The notes beneath the pieces were generated by a model. It was not told the origin of the DNA. It saw only the letters and a program-made list of their open reading frames with translations, and searched no databases. A stretch of 64,000 nucleotides of DNA from Desulfovibrio desulfuricans (GTDB lineage: Bacteria; Desulfobacterota; Desulfovibrionia; Desulfovibrionales; Desulfovibrionaceae): the NCBI RefSeq assembly GCF_024460775.1, contig NZ_JANFYZ010000002.1, forward strand, positions 94,954 to 158,953, written 5' to 3'. Each line of letters begins with the position of its first letter. The stretch's first letter is position 1. Below are positions 53,723-62,076 of this stretch, in pieces. A program made the translations under genes and the position numbers.

Positions 53723-54466
53723 CTAATGCTCGTGGGGTTCGTTGCCCAACGGGTGGGCGTGCATATGGGCATGGGCAAAGGATGGGGCGCAGGCGCTCAG
53801 CCGATTGTTGGCGATGGTGAGGTACTGGGTGGATGTTTGCGCCAGAAAATCCCAGTCATGGGATATAGTTATGCGCGCAGTGTCCAGGCTGCCCAAGATG
53901 TCGATGATTCGCTGGCGGGCATCGTTATCGAGGCCGTTGGTGGGCTCGTCAAGCAGCAGGGCCTCGGGCTTCATGGCCATCACTGAAGCCAGCGATACGA
54001 GCTTTTTTTCGCCGCCGGAAAGCCGGTGGGTAAGGCGGTTTTCAAATCCGGCCAGGCCGAGAGCGCGCAGGGTGTCCATGGCGCAGTCTCTGGCATCATC
54101 GGCTGAAAAGCCGAGATTCAGGGGGCCAAAGGCCACGTCCTCCAGCACGGTGGGGAAAAAGAGCTGGTCTTCTGCGTGCTGCAGCACAAATCCCACCTTG
54201 CAGCGCAGATTGTAGAAATCCTTTTCGTCCTTGAGGGGCGTGCCGTGAAACAGCACCTGACCCGCCTGAGGCCGCGCCAAGCCCGTGATGCAGCGGAAAA
54301 GCGTTGTCTTGCCGCTGCCGTTGGGACCATAGAGGCCGATACGCTGACCGGGGTGCAGCGAAAAATCCACATCGCACAGCACTGTGCGCGGCGAGTTGCC
54401 CTGCCCGTAAGCAAAGCAGATGCCCTCGAGGCTGAAAATGGCTGCATCGTGATGGTGGTCAGACAT
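53723..54466 (-). CDS. cbiO: ECF nickel/cobalt transporter ATP-binding subunit
   Basis: A 247-residue ATPase with Walker A GPNGSGKTTLFRCI near residue 40, Q-loop VGFVLQHAEDQLFFPTV, signature LSGGEKKLVSLASVMA and Walker B LLLDEPTNGLDNDARQRI. These are typical of the CbiO/NikO A-subunits of energy-coupling-factor transporters. It overlaps cbiQ by 8 bases. The C-terminal tail is His-rich (HAHMHAHPLGNEPHEH), as is the N-terminus (DHHHD), fitting transport of a transition metal. Confidence 0.92.
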   Translation of the reverse strand: MSDHHHDAAIFSLEGICFAYGQGNSPRTVLCDVDFSLHPGQRIGLYGPNGSGKTTLFRCITGLARPQAGQVLFHGTPLKDEKDFYNLRCKVGFVLQHAEDQLFFPTVLEDVAFGPLNLGFSADDARDCAMDTLRALGLAGFENRLTHRLSGGEKKLVSLASVMAMKPEALLLDEPTNGLDNDARQRIIDILGSLDTARITISHDWDFLAQTSTQYLTIANNRLSACAPSFAHAHMHAHPLGNEPHEH

Positions 54467-55220
54467 TAAGGACTCCCAGGCATTCAACCGCGATTATCCC
54501 CGCCATGCACAACAGCAGGCCCAGTGCGAAAATACAGTCGCCCTTCTGGGCGTGGAATACCGTCACCGATCTGAAATGGCCGGAAAATCCCCGCAGAACC
54601 ATAGCCTCGCGCACTCGCAGAGAGCGCTCGTAACTGCGCACCAGCAACAGGCCCAGCAAGGATGCCAGGGTGCGGTAGGTATGCATGCTGGTGCGCGGGC
54701 GAAAACCGCGCAACCGTGCCGCCACAAGCAGGGTGTGCCATTCCTGGGCGATGACGTGAACGTATCTGGCTGTGAAAAGAAAGAGGAAAACGAGCTTGGG
54801 CGGGCAGTGCAGCCGCTCCAGCGCATGACCGGCGGTGGGGGCGTTCATGGTGGCGACAAGCGCCAGAAAGATGCAGGCAATGGCATTGGACTTGATGCTC
54901 ACCAGCAGTGCAAGGCGCACGCCTTCTGCGCTGACTGTGAGCATTCCCCATTGCGCCAGCGGGGTTCCCGGCGTGGTCAGGGGCGTTACGCACCACAGAA
55001 AAACAATGAAGATATTGATGGCGCCGAGGCGTTGCAGCAGCGCGCGGGCAGGCGGATTGGCCGCCGCCAGCAGCGCCAGACCCAGCGCAAGGGCCATGCC
55101 GCAGGCGGTCAGGCTGTGCAGCAGAGATATGCATACCGCAAGCCCCCCCGCGGAGGCCATGCGAACGCGGGGGTCAATACGCTGTATGAGCGATGGGCGA
55201 ACAAAGGGCTGGTCAAACAC
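54459..55220 (-). CDS. cbiQ: ECF nickel/cobalt transporter transmembrane subunit
   Basis: A 253-residue T component with about five helices. Two cytoplasmic Ala-Arg-Gly-type coupling motifs are visible: AARLRGFRPR and REAMVLRGFSG. It starts at GTG 55220 immediately after the accessory gene; a GGGA site is close. It couples ATP hydrolysis by the CbiO protein to the substrate-specific membrane subunit. Confidence 0.92.
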   Translation of the reverse strand: MFDQPFVRPSLIQRIDPRVRMASAGGLAVCISLLHSLTACGMALALGLALLAAANPPARALLQRLGAINIFIVFLWCVTPLTTPGTPLAQWGMLTVSAEGVRLALLVSIKSNAIACIFLALVATMNAPTAGHALERLHCPPKLVFLFLFTARYVHVIAQEWHTLLVAARLRGFRPRTSMHTYRTLASLLGLLLVRSYERSLRVREAMVLRGFSGHFRSVTVFHAQKGDCIFALGLLLCMAGIIAVECLGVLNV

Positions 55221-55229
55221 TCCCAGCCA

Positions 55230-55934
55230 TTACCCCCGACGCCCCTTGAAGTAAAGGGCAATACCCGCCAGACCCACCAGCCAGCCGATGCCGCCGAAAA
55301 TTTCAGAAAATCCGGGGCGCGACACGCGCATTTCGGCAAGTTCCCGGCGGATGGGCCCAAGCTTTACATCCAGCGCCGCGTTGACAATGGTTTGCAGCTC
55401 CCCGGAGCTGACGCCGGCAGCGCTTGGGGTGGGTGCAGCCGCGCCTTTTGCTCCGGGGGGTGCCGTGGATACTGCGTGTGTAACCGGAGATGTTTTTTCG
55501 GCAGCAGGAGCCGCCGCGTCCTTTGCTTCGGAGGCGCTGGCGGGAATGGCTGGCGTCTGAACCGCCGCCAGTTCGGCGGCATCCATCATCCATTCGTTCT
55601 GATGGCCTTCGCCAGCCTTGACGACTATGCGCAGGCCGTGGGCCTTGCCCTCAGCGGGAACAGGAAAACGGTACACGCCCTGATCATCTGTGCGGCCTTC
55701 CTGCAGTTTTGCGCCTGTGGCAGCATCGTACACCACCACCTGTCCCTGCTTGACCTTGTTGCCGCCGTTAAAGCCGCATTCCGCAACAACCTGATCCCCT
55801 TCTGTCCATGCAAAAACATTGACCCGGTGGGCCTGAGCCGCATGGGGCAATGCCAACGTGAAGAGCAAAAACAGCGTGGACAACAGTGCGGGCAGTGTGG
55901 GCGAGAATGCCCTGCGCGAGCAAGTGGAATGCAT
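55230..55934 (-). CDS. Accessory periplasmic protein of the nickel/cobalt transporter (NikL-like)
   Basis: A 234-residue protein with an N-terminal signal peptide (cleavage near AQAHRVN, so the mature chain starts with His-Arg-Val-Asn). A ~90-residue Ig/carboxypeptidase-regulatory-like domain follows (VFAWTEGDQVVAECGFNGGN, DDQGVYRFPVP), then a long Ala/Pro-rich linker and a C-terminal membrane helix (~207-228). This layout and its position between the M and Q subunits match the NikL component of nickel ECF systems. The N-terminal histidine may help present metal to the M subunit (inference). Confidence 0.75.
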   Translation of the reverse strand: MHSTCSRRAFSPTLPALLSTLFLLFTLALPHAAQAHRVNVFAWTEGDQVVAECGFNGGNKVKQGQVVVYDAATGAKLQEGRTDDQGVYRFPVPAEGKAHGLRIVVKAGEGHQNEWMMDAAELAAVQTPAIPASASEAKDAAAPAAEKTSPVTHAVSTAPPGAKGAAAPTPSAAGVSSGELQTIVNAALDVKLGPIRRELAEMRVSRPGFSEIFGGIGWLVGLAGIALYFKGRRG

Positions 55935-55951
55935 GGAGACTCCTTATGGCC

Positions 55952-56563
55952 TCAGGCCGCGCTCAGGCGCAGCATTTCAGGGCGCACCCTGGCGATAAAA
56001 CCCACGGTCAGCATGGTAATAAGCCCTTCGGCCAGCATGATGGGCAGGTGCGCCAAAAACAGTAGCCGCGCGGCTGTGGCAAAGCCTTCATCGCTGGAGG
56101 CAAGAGCCACCGCCGTCAGCAGGCCCGCGCCCAAGACGCCCAGCGCTCCGCCGCAGAAGGCGGCAATTTTTTGCCCTGCTGGTGTGGGCCACGCACGGCA
56201 CAGGCCGCGAAACACATAACCCGCCACGACGGCTGAAAATCCCATGGTGAAGGTGTTGACCCCCAATACCACAAGGCCGCCAAACTGGAACAGTAGCGCC
56301 TGTAGCGCCAGAGCCGCCAGGATGGCCGGAAAGGCCGCCCACCCGAGTATCACGCCCAGAAGGCCGTTGAGAATAAGGTGCGCGCTGGTAATGCCGATGG
56401 GCACATGGATAAGCGAGCCGACAAAAAAAGTCGCGGCCAGAATGGCCACGGTCATGAGCCGGTCATAATCGAGTTTTTTCAGGCCCAGGGCCGTTCCGGC
56501 AGCGGTTAGGGCGTAACCCGTGGCAAGCACGGCAGGGGAAAGAACGCCTTCGGCAATATGCAT
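55952..56563 (-). CDS. ECF nickel/cobalt transporter substrate-specific subunit (CbiM/NikM)
   Basis: A 203-residue membrane protein beginning MHIAEGVLS. Met1-His2 form the N-terminal metal-binding loop that inserts into the protein in NikM/CbiM structures. The conserved SLIHVPIGITSAHLILNGLLG region supplies the remaining histidines. AAAGGA precedes ATG 56563. Seven helices predicted. The NikK/NikL-type neighbours and absence of cbiN favour nickel over cobalt, but this is not decisive. Confidence 0.92.
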   Translation of the reverse strand: MHIAEGVLSPAVLATGYALTAAGTALGLKKLDYDRLMTVAILAATFFVGSLIHVPIGITSAHLILNGLLGVILGWAAFPAILAALALQALLFQFGGLVVLGVNTFTMGFSAVVAGYVFRGLCRAWPTPAGQKIAAFCGGALGVLGAGLLTAVALASSDEGFATAARLLFLAHLPIMLAEGLITMLTVGFIARVRPEMLRLSAA

Positions 56564-56679
56564 GATCAATCCTTTGATGGGCCTTTGCCCGGCTTCACCT
56601 TGCAAGGCCGCTGGCGCAGAGGCCGAACCGGAAGGGACAATTTCCGGCCCGGCCTGCCGCAGTCATACTTGGCGCAGTA

Positions 56680-57450
56680 TTACTTGGTTTTGGGTGCGGC
56701 AAAATTCACCCACATCACAGCGCCCAGTTCCACTTCCTTGGCTTCACCCTTGTATTCCATTTTTTCGGCGGAGGTGTTCAGGGCCGCAAAACCCCACCAT
56801 CCCGCCCAGGGAATGCCATAGCTGAAGACGCCGTTTTCATCGGTCTTTACTACCTGGGTGACATAAAAATCGTTGGGGGCGGTGTGGGCCTTGCCCTTGT
56901 TGTAGCACTCCACTTCCACGTCCGCTCCGGCAACGGGCTTGCCGTCAAGCAGAACGCGGCCACGGAATACATTGCCTGTGTAGTTGGCAAAGGGGCGGGT
57001 AAGGGGCACGATTTCCGTTTTCAGGCCAAGGGGGGCATCCCAGCCTTCCTCTTCGCCAAAGGCGGCCACCACGGTCTTGGTGTAATGGATGATGAACTTG
57101 TCTTCCGCAGGTTCAAAATAGGGGGCGGGCTCAACGGCAAACTGGTACACGCCGGGCTTTTTGATGCCATAGGTGGTTTGCCATGCCTTGTGACCCAGCA
57201 CGGTGGCGGGCTTGAGCGTTGCCTTGATGTCTTCGGTTTTTCCGTCATGGGTGACGGTAGCCGCCGCAGGCGCGGCCATATCCATGCCCTGCATTTCCAT
57301 TGGGTGCACAAAGGAAATCTCCAACTGCACATTGGCGTCCTTTTTGTCGGCAACCGTGGGGGTGGAGGGAATGACCATGCCGAAATGGGCCTGGGCCTGG
57401 GTTCCCCACATGAGCAGCAGAGCAAGGCTGGCGCAGCAAATTTTCCACAT
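56680..57450 (-). CDS. DUF4198 periplasmic metal-uptake protein (NikK-like)
   Basis: A 256-residue exported protein. The signal peptide ends near TQAQA (residue ~20) and the mature N-terminus begins HFGMVIPS, a typical DUF4198 opening with a leading His. A Met/His-rich segment [10 protein letters not shown] lies near residue 50. The C-terminal part has a second beta-sandwich ([18 protein letters not shown]). AGGAAC precedes ATG 57450. First gene of the NikK-M-L-Q-O operon; probably a periplasmic nickel or cobalt chaperone. Confidence 0.85.
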   Translation of the reverse strand: MWKICCASLALLLMWGTQAQAHFGMVIPSTPTVADKKDANVQLEISFVHPMEMQGMDMAAPAAATVTHDGKTEDIKATLKPATVLGHKAWQTTYGIKKPGVYQFAVEPAPYFEPAEDKFIIHYTKTVVAAFGEEEGWDAPLGLKTEIVPLTRPFANYTGNVFRGRVLLDGKPVAGADVEVECYNKGKAHTAPNDFYVTQVVKTDENGVFSYGIPWAGWWGFAALNTSAEKMEYKGEAKEVELGAVMWVNFAAPKTK

Positions 57451-57924
57451 AGAAAGTTCCTGTTGGTTGAGGTGGAGGGGGTTGCCGCTATGGCATGACG
57501 TAGCTGGATGTTTAGTAACAAAAAAAATAAATTTGTAGCAAGATGTTTTTGCCGGGCAGGCTCGGCATTCTTGCGCTTCATCCACAAGCTGCGTACTATG
57601 TGAGATGGAAAACTACTGGTGCAGACGGCTGGTGCAGTTCAACCCGGGCAGGTTCGTTTTGCAGTTGCCCTGAAGATTGTGCGGGAAGACGCAGCAAGGA
57701 TGCCCAGGCGCGCTATGATTGCGCGACTGACGCTGGGGTCTGTGTTGTTTAGGATGTTGAGCCTCTGCAACAACAGGTGCATTGCTCGAAGTTGGTTTCC
57801 TGGGCGCGTACAACTCCCCCCCGTGGCGTTCAGAATGCCCGCAGAGTGACGGGCGCAAACGCTGTTTGCCGTATTTGCCCATATGGCAGTCAGTGTAAAA
57901 GGCATTTCAGCATCGGGAGAAAGT
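57451..57924. other. Divergent region upstream of the metal-uptake operon
   Basis: About 470 bases between the NikK-type gene (-) and the amidotransferase gene (+). A short imperfect repeat (ACAAA at 57518-57522, TTTGT at 57532-57536) lies in an A-run some 70 bases ahead of the NikK-type start. Several medium open frames on both strands (57540-57900) look non-coding and lack ribosome sites. I could not recognise a cobalamin riboswitch core. Confidence 0.45.
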
Positions 57925-58623
57925 ATGAAGCGTTGCGTTGCTATTCAGCATGTGGCTTTTGAAAATCTGGGTGTGTTTGTGCAGCCGCTCGAAGAAGCTG
58001 GTTTTGCGATCAGCTATGTGCAGGCCGGAGTTGTGCCCCTGGAGCCGGAACTGTGGAAAGATGCCGACCTTGCCGTGGTGCTGGGCGGCCCCATTGGCGT
58101 GTATCAGGAAGATTTGTATCCCTTTCTTGCCGATGAAAAGGTGCTTATCGCGAGCCGCCTTGCCTCTGGCCGCCCGCTGCTGGGCATCTGCCTTGGCGCG
58201 CAGCTTATGGCCAGCGCTCTTGATGCCGATGTGTACCCCGGAACTGCCAAAGAGATTGGCTGGGGTCAGGTTGAGCTCACCCCTGCGGGATTGAGCGGCC
58301 CCCTGGCCGAGCTTGCCGGCGCGCCTGTGCTGCACTGGCATGGCGATACGTTTGATCTGCCCCGCGGTAGCGACCTGCTTGCCTCAACGGCCATCACGCC
58401 TCATCAGGCCTTCCGGCCCGGGCCGGGGCAGCTTGGCTTGCAGTTTCATGCAGAAATGGACGCGGCCCTGATGGAAACATGGCTTGTGGGGCATTGCTGC
58501 GAACTTGGCGTTAACGGCTTCGATCCCCGCGCCATACGCGAAGACGCCCAGAGGCTCGGCGCTCAGGCGCGGGCCGCAGGGCTGGCCTTCATGCGCCGCT
58601 GGTTGATGGAAGAGGTTGGCTAA
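57925..58623 (+). CDS. Class I glutamine amidotransferase domain protein
   Basis: A 232-residue stand-alone GATase1 domain of the GMP-synthase-like group (COG0518). The catalytic triad is visible: Cys89 in LLGICLGAQLM, His175 and Glu177 in LQFHAEM. VLGGPIGVYQEDLYPF forms the oxyanion region. GGGAGA precedes ATG 57925. It has no synthetase partner here, so it may act on a free substrate or with a distant subunit. Exact product unknown. Confidence 0.88.
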   Translation: MKRCVAIQHVAFENLGVFVQPLEEAGFAISYVQAGVVPLEPELWKDADLAVVLGGPIGVYQEDLYPFLADEKVLIASRLASGRPLLGICLGAQLMASALDADVYPGTAKEIGWGQVELTPAGLSGPLAELAGAPVLHWHGDTFDLPRGSDLLASTAITPHQAFRPGPGQLGLQFHAEMDAALMETWLVGHCCELGVNGFDPRAIREDAQRLGAQARAAGLAFMRRWLMEEVG

Positions 58624-58651
58624 CGCAGTTTACGAATGAAATGAGTTATCA

Positions 58652-58692
58652 GCATGACAAGGATTTTCCTGAAAATCCTTGCCATGTCATGC
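58652..58692 (+). terminator. Long stem-loop after the amidotransferase gene
   Basis: Inner 10-bp stem AAGGATTTTC (58659-58668) with GAAAATCCTT (58671-58680), continued by GCATGAC/GTCATGC after a small bulge. About 30 bases after the stop codon. No long T-run, so it may be a weak terminator or mRNA-end stabiliser. Confidence 0.55.
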
Positions 58693-58791
58693 GCGCAGGC
58701 AGGCTTTTGCCAGCCGTATGCGAGAAGTAAGCGTTAAATGCCCTAAGCCTGCACATCATTCTGAATCACTGGTCGGTACAGGAGTGTTCAG

Positions 58792-59769
58792 ATGGCCAAT
58801 CCTGTTGTAAACATCACCATTCCTGTTTTTAACAGGTATCATCTTACCCAGAAGACGCTGCTGGCCCTGCGCAAAACTGCGCCCGGCATTTCATTCGCGG
58901 TTACTGTGGTGGACAACGGCAGCGAGCAAGCCCTGCGTGATCGGCTGGTGGAACTGCACAAAGACGGGATTATCGATAATCTCTTTCTGCTGCCGCGCAA
59001 TATGGGCATATCGTGTGCTTGCAACATCGGCTGGCGCGCTGTGGACGCCCCTTATTACATGAAGCTCGACAACGATATGGCGGTCATAACACCCCACTGG
59101 CTTGAGAATCTTTTCAGGCTGTGGGCGCACGGCGACCCTGTTTCTACACTGGGGCCAACATTCAAAGCGCATGACATGGTGAAAAATCCAGGCACGATCA
59201 CCAGCGAAGACGGCATACTTGGCATTTGCAATTCCAATTTAATGGGGAGCGCCATTATCATCCCCAAAAGTGTTTCAGACATGCTGGGCTGCTGGAGCGA
59301 AGATTACGGCCTGTACGGCGCAGATGACGGGGATTACGGCGCGCGTATGAACTGCGCCGGATTGTCGCAATACTATTATGACGCCAATGATTTTTTTGTA
59401 AACGGCGGCAAGTACGACAATTCGGAATACGAAGATACGGATCTGAATAAGGTCAAGGAACATGCCCGGCTTTTCAAGGATGAGTCCGGCGGTATGGGAC
59501 TGTTTGTATTGAATTATTATCTGTATAACATGTGCGTTCGCAACTGGAAGGTGCCGCTGCGCTATCGCATCAAGGATATGGATGGCTACAATGTAGTGCT
59601 GGAGGAAGATCCCGCCTATGCGCCCATTCAACAGGCCCTGAGCCGTAGCAAGGATCTGCTGGACAATCTTGTTGCGGCAGGCCGCAATAACGACATTTAT
59701 TCAGATGCCGTGGTGAATCGTCTTAAAAGAATCTGGAAAGGCTGCGGGCAGGAATGCACCCCTTTGTGA
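58792..59769 (+). CDS. Family 2 glycosyltransferase
   Basis: A 325-residue GT-A fold transferase. NITIPVFNRYHLTQKTLLAL is the typical GT2 start, VVDNGSEQALR the first nucleotide-binding Asp, and YYMKLDNDMAVI holds the DxD-type motif. YGADDGDYGARM lies at the acceptor side. No membrane helix. AGGAG precedes ATG 58792. It is a single gene away from any polysaccharide cluster, so acceptor and product are unknown. Confidence 0.88.
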   Translation: MANPVVNITIPVFNRYHLTQKTLLALRKTAPGISFAVTVVDNGSEQALRDRLVELHKDGIIDNLFLLPRNMGISCACNIGWRAVDAPYYMKLDNDMAVITPHWLENLFRLWAHGDPVSTLGPTFKAHDMVKNPGTITSEDGILGICNSNLMGSAIIIPKSVSDMLGCWSEDYGLYGADDGDYGARMNCAGLSQYYYDANDFFVNGGKYDNSEYEDTDLNKVKEHARLFKDESGGMGLFVLNYYLYNMCVRNWKVPLRYRIKDMDGYNVVLEEDPAYAPIQQALSRSKDLLDNLVAAGRNNDIYSDAVVNRLKRIWKGCGQECTPL

Positions 59770-59793
59770 ATGCACTTTGGGGGGCAGGAAATA

Positions 59794-59832
59794 ACATCAG
59801 GGGCTGTCGGCAATGCCGACAGCCCCTGATGT
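59794..59832. terminator. Bidirectional hairpin terminator
   Basis: A 17-bp perfect stem (59794-59810 with 59816-59832; core CAGGGGCTGTCGG) and a five-base loop, followed by TTTT on the plus strand. It separates the convergent glycosyltransferase (+) and exported protein (-) genes. Confidence 0.9.
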
Positions 59833-59865
59833 TTTATCAATCCGTAACTGGCCGAGAGAATTTGT

Positions 59866-60321
59866 CTATTTAGGCAGCAAACTGGCGTACTCCGCACTCT
59901 TTACATACTTTTTGATAAAAGCCAGGCCAAGCTTGCGGTCGCCGGTGATGGTCGTGACCATAAAAATATCGCCAGACGCCGCCACCCAGGACTGGCAAGG
60001 GGTCTGCTGCTGGGTGAAGGCAAAGGTGTATTGTCCGTTTTTTTCCACCGGGGGCTTGAGCGCCTTGAACTGGTTGGCGAACATTTCGGCAACAGTTTTG
60101 GTATCCGCGCCGCCGTTGGGCCCGGTCACAAAACCCACCGTGGAACTGCCCGATGCATTTGAAAAGATAACGGTGGTGGTTCCCTGATTTTCTGTGGGAG
60201 CCATAACTGCTTTCCAGTTGTCGGGAAGGTCGACGGAAATATACTTTGTACTCACCTCATCTGCCAGCACGGGCGTGGCCAGGAGCATGACGAAAAGAAG
60301 AACCGCAAATTTTCTGAACAT
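59866..60321 (-). CDS. Small exported protein of unknown function
   Basis: A 151-residue protein with a clear signal peptide (KFAVLLFVMLLATPVLA, cleavage near residue 20). The mature part has alternating strands and one cysteine, and starts DEVSTKYISVDLPDNWKA, resembling small lipid-binding or PsbP-like periplasmic folds only loosely. GGAG lies before the ATG and a good promoter upstream. Family not recognised with confidence. Monocistronic. Confidence 0.75.
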   Translation of the reverse strand: MFRKFAVLLFVMLLATPVLADEVSTKYISVDLPDNWKAVMAPTENQGTTTVIFSNASGSSTVGFVTGPNGGADTKTVAEMFANQFKALKPPVEKNGQYTFAFTQQQTPCQSWVAASGDIFMVTTITGDRKLGLAFIKKYVKSAEYASLLPK

Positions 60322-60398
60322 GAAAATTCTCCTGCTTGAGAGCGCACAGTTAACGGCGGGGCTTGCCCATAAGGGGCAGGCTGTCCCGGTCGCAGAGC

Positions 60399-60427
60399 AT
60401 TACAATGGATCAGCCAGTTGTATGCAA
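60399..60427 (-). promoter_or_regulatory. Sigma-70-type promoter of the small exported protein gene
   Basis: On the minus strand TTGCAT (60422-60427), 17 bases, TGTAAT (60399-60404); about 78 bases ahead of the start codon. Confidence 0.55.
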
Positions 60428-60471
60428 TGGCCCCTGAAAAGACAATGCCTTTTACTCGGGGCTGTCAGGCT

Positions 60472-60502
60472 AAAAAAGCCCCGCCGCGTATATCGGCAGG
60501 GC
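60472..60502 (-). terminator. Rho-independent terminator after metY
   Basis: Stem 60478-60486 with 60494-60502 (GCCCTGCCG pairing CGGCGGGGC, one G-U), seven-base loop, then six T on the minus strand. It lies about 55 bases after the metY stop. Confidence 0.85.
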
Positions 60503-60558
60503 CTTTGAAATTGTGCTGCGGTTCCGGGTGCGTTGTGCGCGCCGTGCAACGGGCCGGG

Positions 60559-61842
60559 TTAGCCCAGGGCCTGGGCAATGTCTTCAATAATATCATCCAC
60601 GTGCTCAATGCCAATGGAGAGCCTGACCGTGTTGGGCCGGATGCCCGTTTCGGCAAGTTCTGCGTCGGTGAGCTGCGAATGCGTGGTAGAGGCGGGGTGG
60701 ATTACCAGCGATTTTGCATCCGCCACGTTGGCCAGCAGGGAGAAGACCTGCAACCTGTCGATGAATGCCCTGGCCTCCGCCGCGCCGCCCTTGACCTCAA
60801 AGGTAAAGATGGAGCCGCCCCCCTTGGGAAAATAGCGCTGATACAAGGCATGGCTGGGGCTGCTGGCGAGGCACGGATGGTTGACCCGCTCAACCTTGGG
60901 ATGCTTGGCCAGATATTCCACCACTGCCAGCGCATTGCTGACGTGGCGCTCAACCCGTAGTGAAAGGGTTTCCAGCCCCTGCAGCAGAATAAATGCGTTG
61001 AAGGGTGAAAGCGTTGCGCCAAGATCGCGCAGCAGGATGGCCCGTGCCCGCACAGCATAGGCCGCCGCGCCCACTGCCTTGGTAAAGCTCAGGCCGTGGT
61101 AGCTCGGTTCCGGCTCGCACAGCCGGGGAAACTTGCCTGAGGCCTCCCAGTCAAACTTGCCGCCGTCCACAATCACGCCGCCAAGGGTTGTGCCGTGGCC
61201 GCCAATAAACTTGGTTGCCGAATGCACAACAACGTCCGCCCCGTGCTCGATGGGGCGCAGCAGCCAGGGGGTGGCAAAGGTATTGTCCACCACCAGGGGG
61301 ATGCCGTTTTTGTGGGCCAGATCCGCCAGCGCTTCAATATCCACGATATTGCTGTGCGGGTTGCCCAGGGTCTCAATAAAAATGGCCTTGGTGCGCGGTG
61401 TGATGGCGCGTTCAAAAGCGCCGGGTTCATCGGGGTCCACAAAGGTGGTGTCTATGCCCCAGGCCTTGAGCGTGTGCGCCAGCAGATTGTAGGTGCCGCC
61501 GTAGAGGGTTTTTTCGGCCACAATGTGGTCGCCCGCTTCGGCCAGATTTTGCAGGGCATAGGTGACCGCTGCTGCGCCGCTGGCCGTGGCCAGGGCCGCA
61601 ACGCCGCCCTCAAGTGCTGCCACGCGCTGTTCAAAGGCGTCCTGCGTGGGATTGGTCAGGCGGCTGTATATGTTGCCGGCATTGCTGAGGTTAAAGCGAG
61701 CCTCAGCGTGCGCACAGTCGTCAAAAACAAAGGATGTTGTCTGATAGATCGGTACGGCGCGCGCGCCTGTAGCCGGATCCGGCTGTTCCTGCCCTGCATG
61801 AACTTGCAGGGTTTCAAAACGTGGTTTCTTTTTTTCGCTCAT
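60559..61842 (-). CDS. metY: O-acetylhomoserine sulfhydrylase (MetY-type)
   Basis: A 427-residue PLP-dependent enzyme of the Cys/Met metabolism family, making homocysteine directly from O-acetylhomoserine and sulfide. PLP Lys211 lies in [12 protein letters not shown], and the phosphate-binding [14 protein letters not shown] region is at ~60-73. The VVDNTFATP segment holds the PLP-contacting Asp. The insert near residues 230-260 ([13 protein letters not shown]) is typical of MetY and absent from cystathionine enzymes. A strong palindrome lies upstream. Direct sulfhydrylation fits a sulfide-producing cell. Confidence 0.93.
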   Translation of the reverse strand: MSEKKKPRFETLQVHAGQEQPDPATGARAVPIYQTTSFVFDDCAHAEARFNLSNAGNIYSRLTNPTQDAFEQRVAALEGGVAALATASGAAAVTYALQNLAEAGDHIVAEKTLYGGTYNLLAHTLKAWGIDTTFVDPDEPGAFERAITPRTKAIFIETLGNPHSNIVDIEALADLAHKNGIPLVVDNTFATPWLLRPIEHGADVVVHSATKFIGGHGTTLGGVIVDGGKFDWEASGKFPRLCEPEPSYHGLSFTKAVGAAAYAVRARAILLRDLGATLSPFNAFILLQGLETLSLRVERHVSNALAVVEYLAKHPKVERVNHPCLASSPSHALYQRYFPKGGGSIFTFEVKGGAAEARAFIDRLQVFSLLANVADAKSLVIHPASTTHSQLTDAELAETGIRPNTVRLSIGIEHVDDIIEDIAQALG

Positions 61843-61891
61843 TTCAGTCCCCTGTTTCTTTTGCAGTTTGTATGACCCTAGTCGACAAATA

Positions 61892-61916
61892 ATTTCTTAG
61901 TAAATTAGTAAGAAAT
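61892..61916. promoter_or_regulatory. AT-rich palindromic operator upstream of metY
   Basis: ATTTCTTA (61892-61899) and TAAGAAAT (61909-61916) form an exact 8-bp inverted repeat with nine bases between them. Inner TAA/TTA triplets extend the symmetry, so nearly the whole 25 bases are palindromic. It lies 50 bases ahead of the metY start and about 160 ahead of cinA. Strong candidate repressor site; the regulator is unknown. Confidence 0.6.
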
Positions 61917-62076
61917 GATTGGCCCAGATATTCGGGCTTGTCAAGCAAGCCCTGCCGGGAAATCTTGCGTGCGCGCCGCGTCAGTCTTGCGCCGTGTAGT
62001 CTGGGAGACTAGGATGCTCAACGGCACGTTCTACGTCTTTGCAGGCAGGACGCGCATCAAGCAAAACGGAGGCCGC

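Noticed and set aside
57543..57905. Several 60-90 codon frames on both strands, considered as a lost gene
   Set aside because: No ribosome sites, random-looking residues and no continuous family-like segments.
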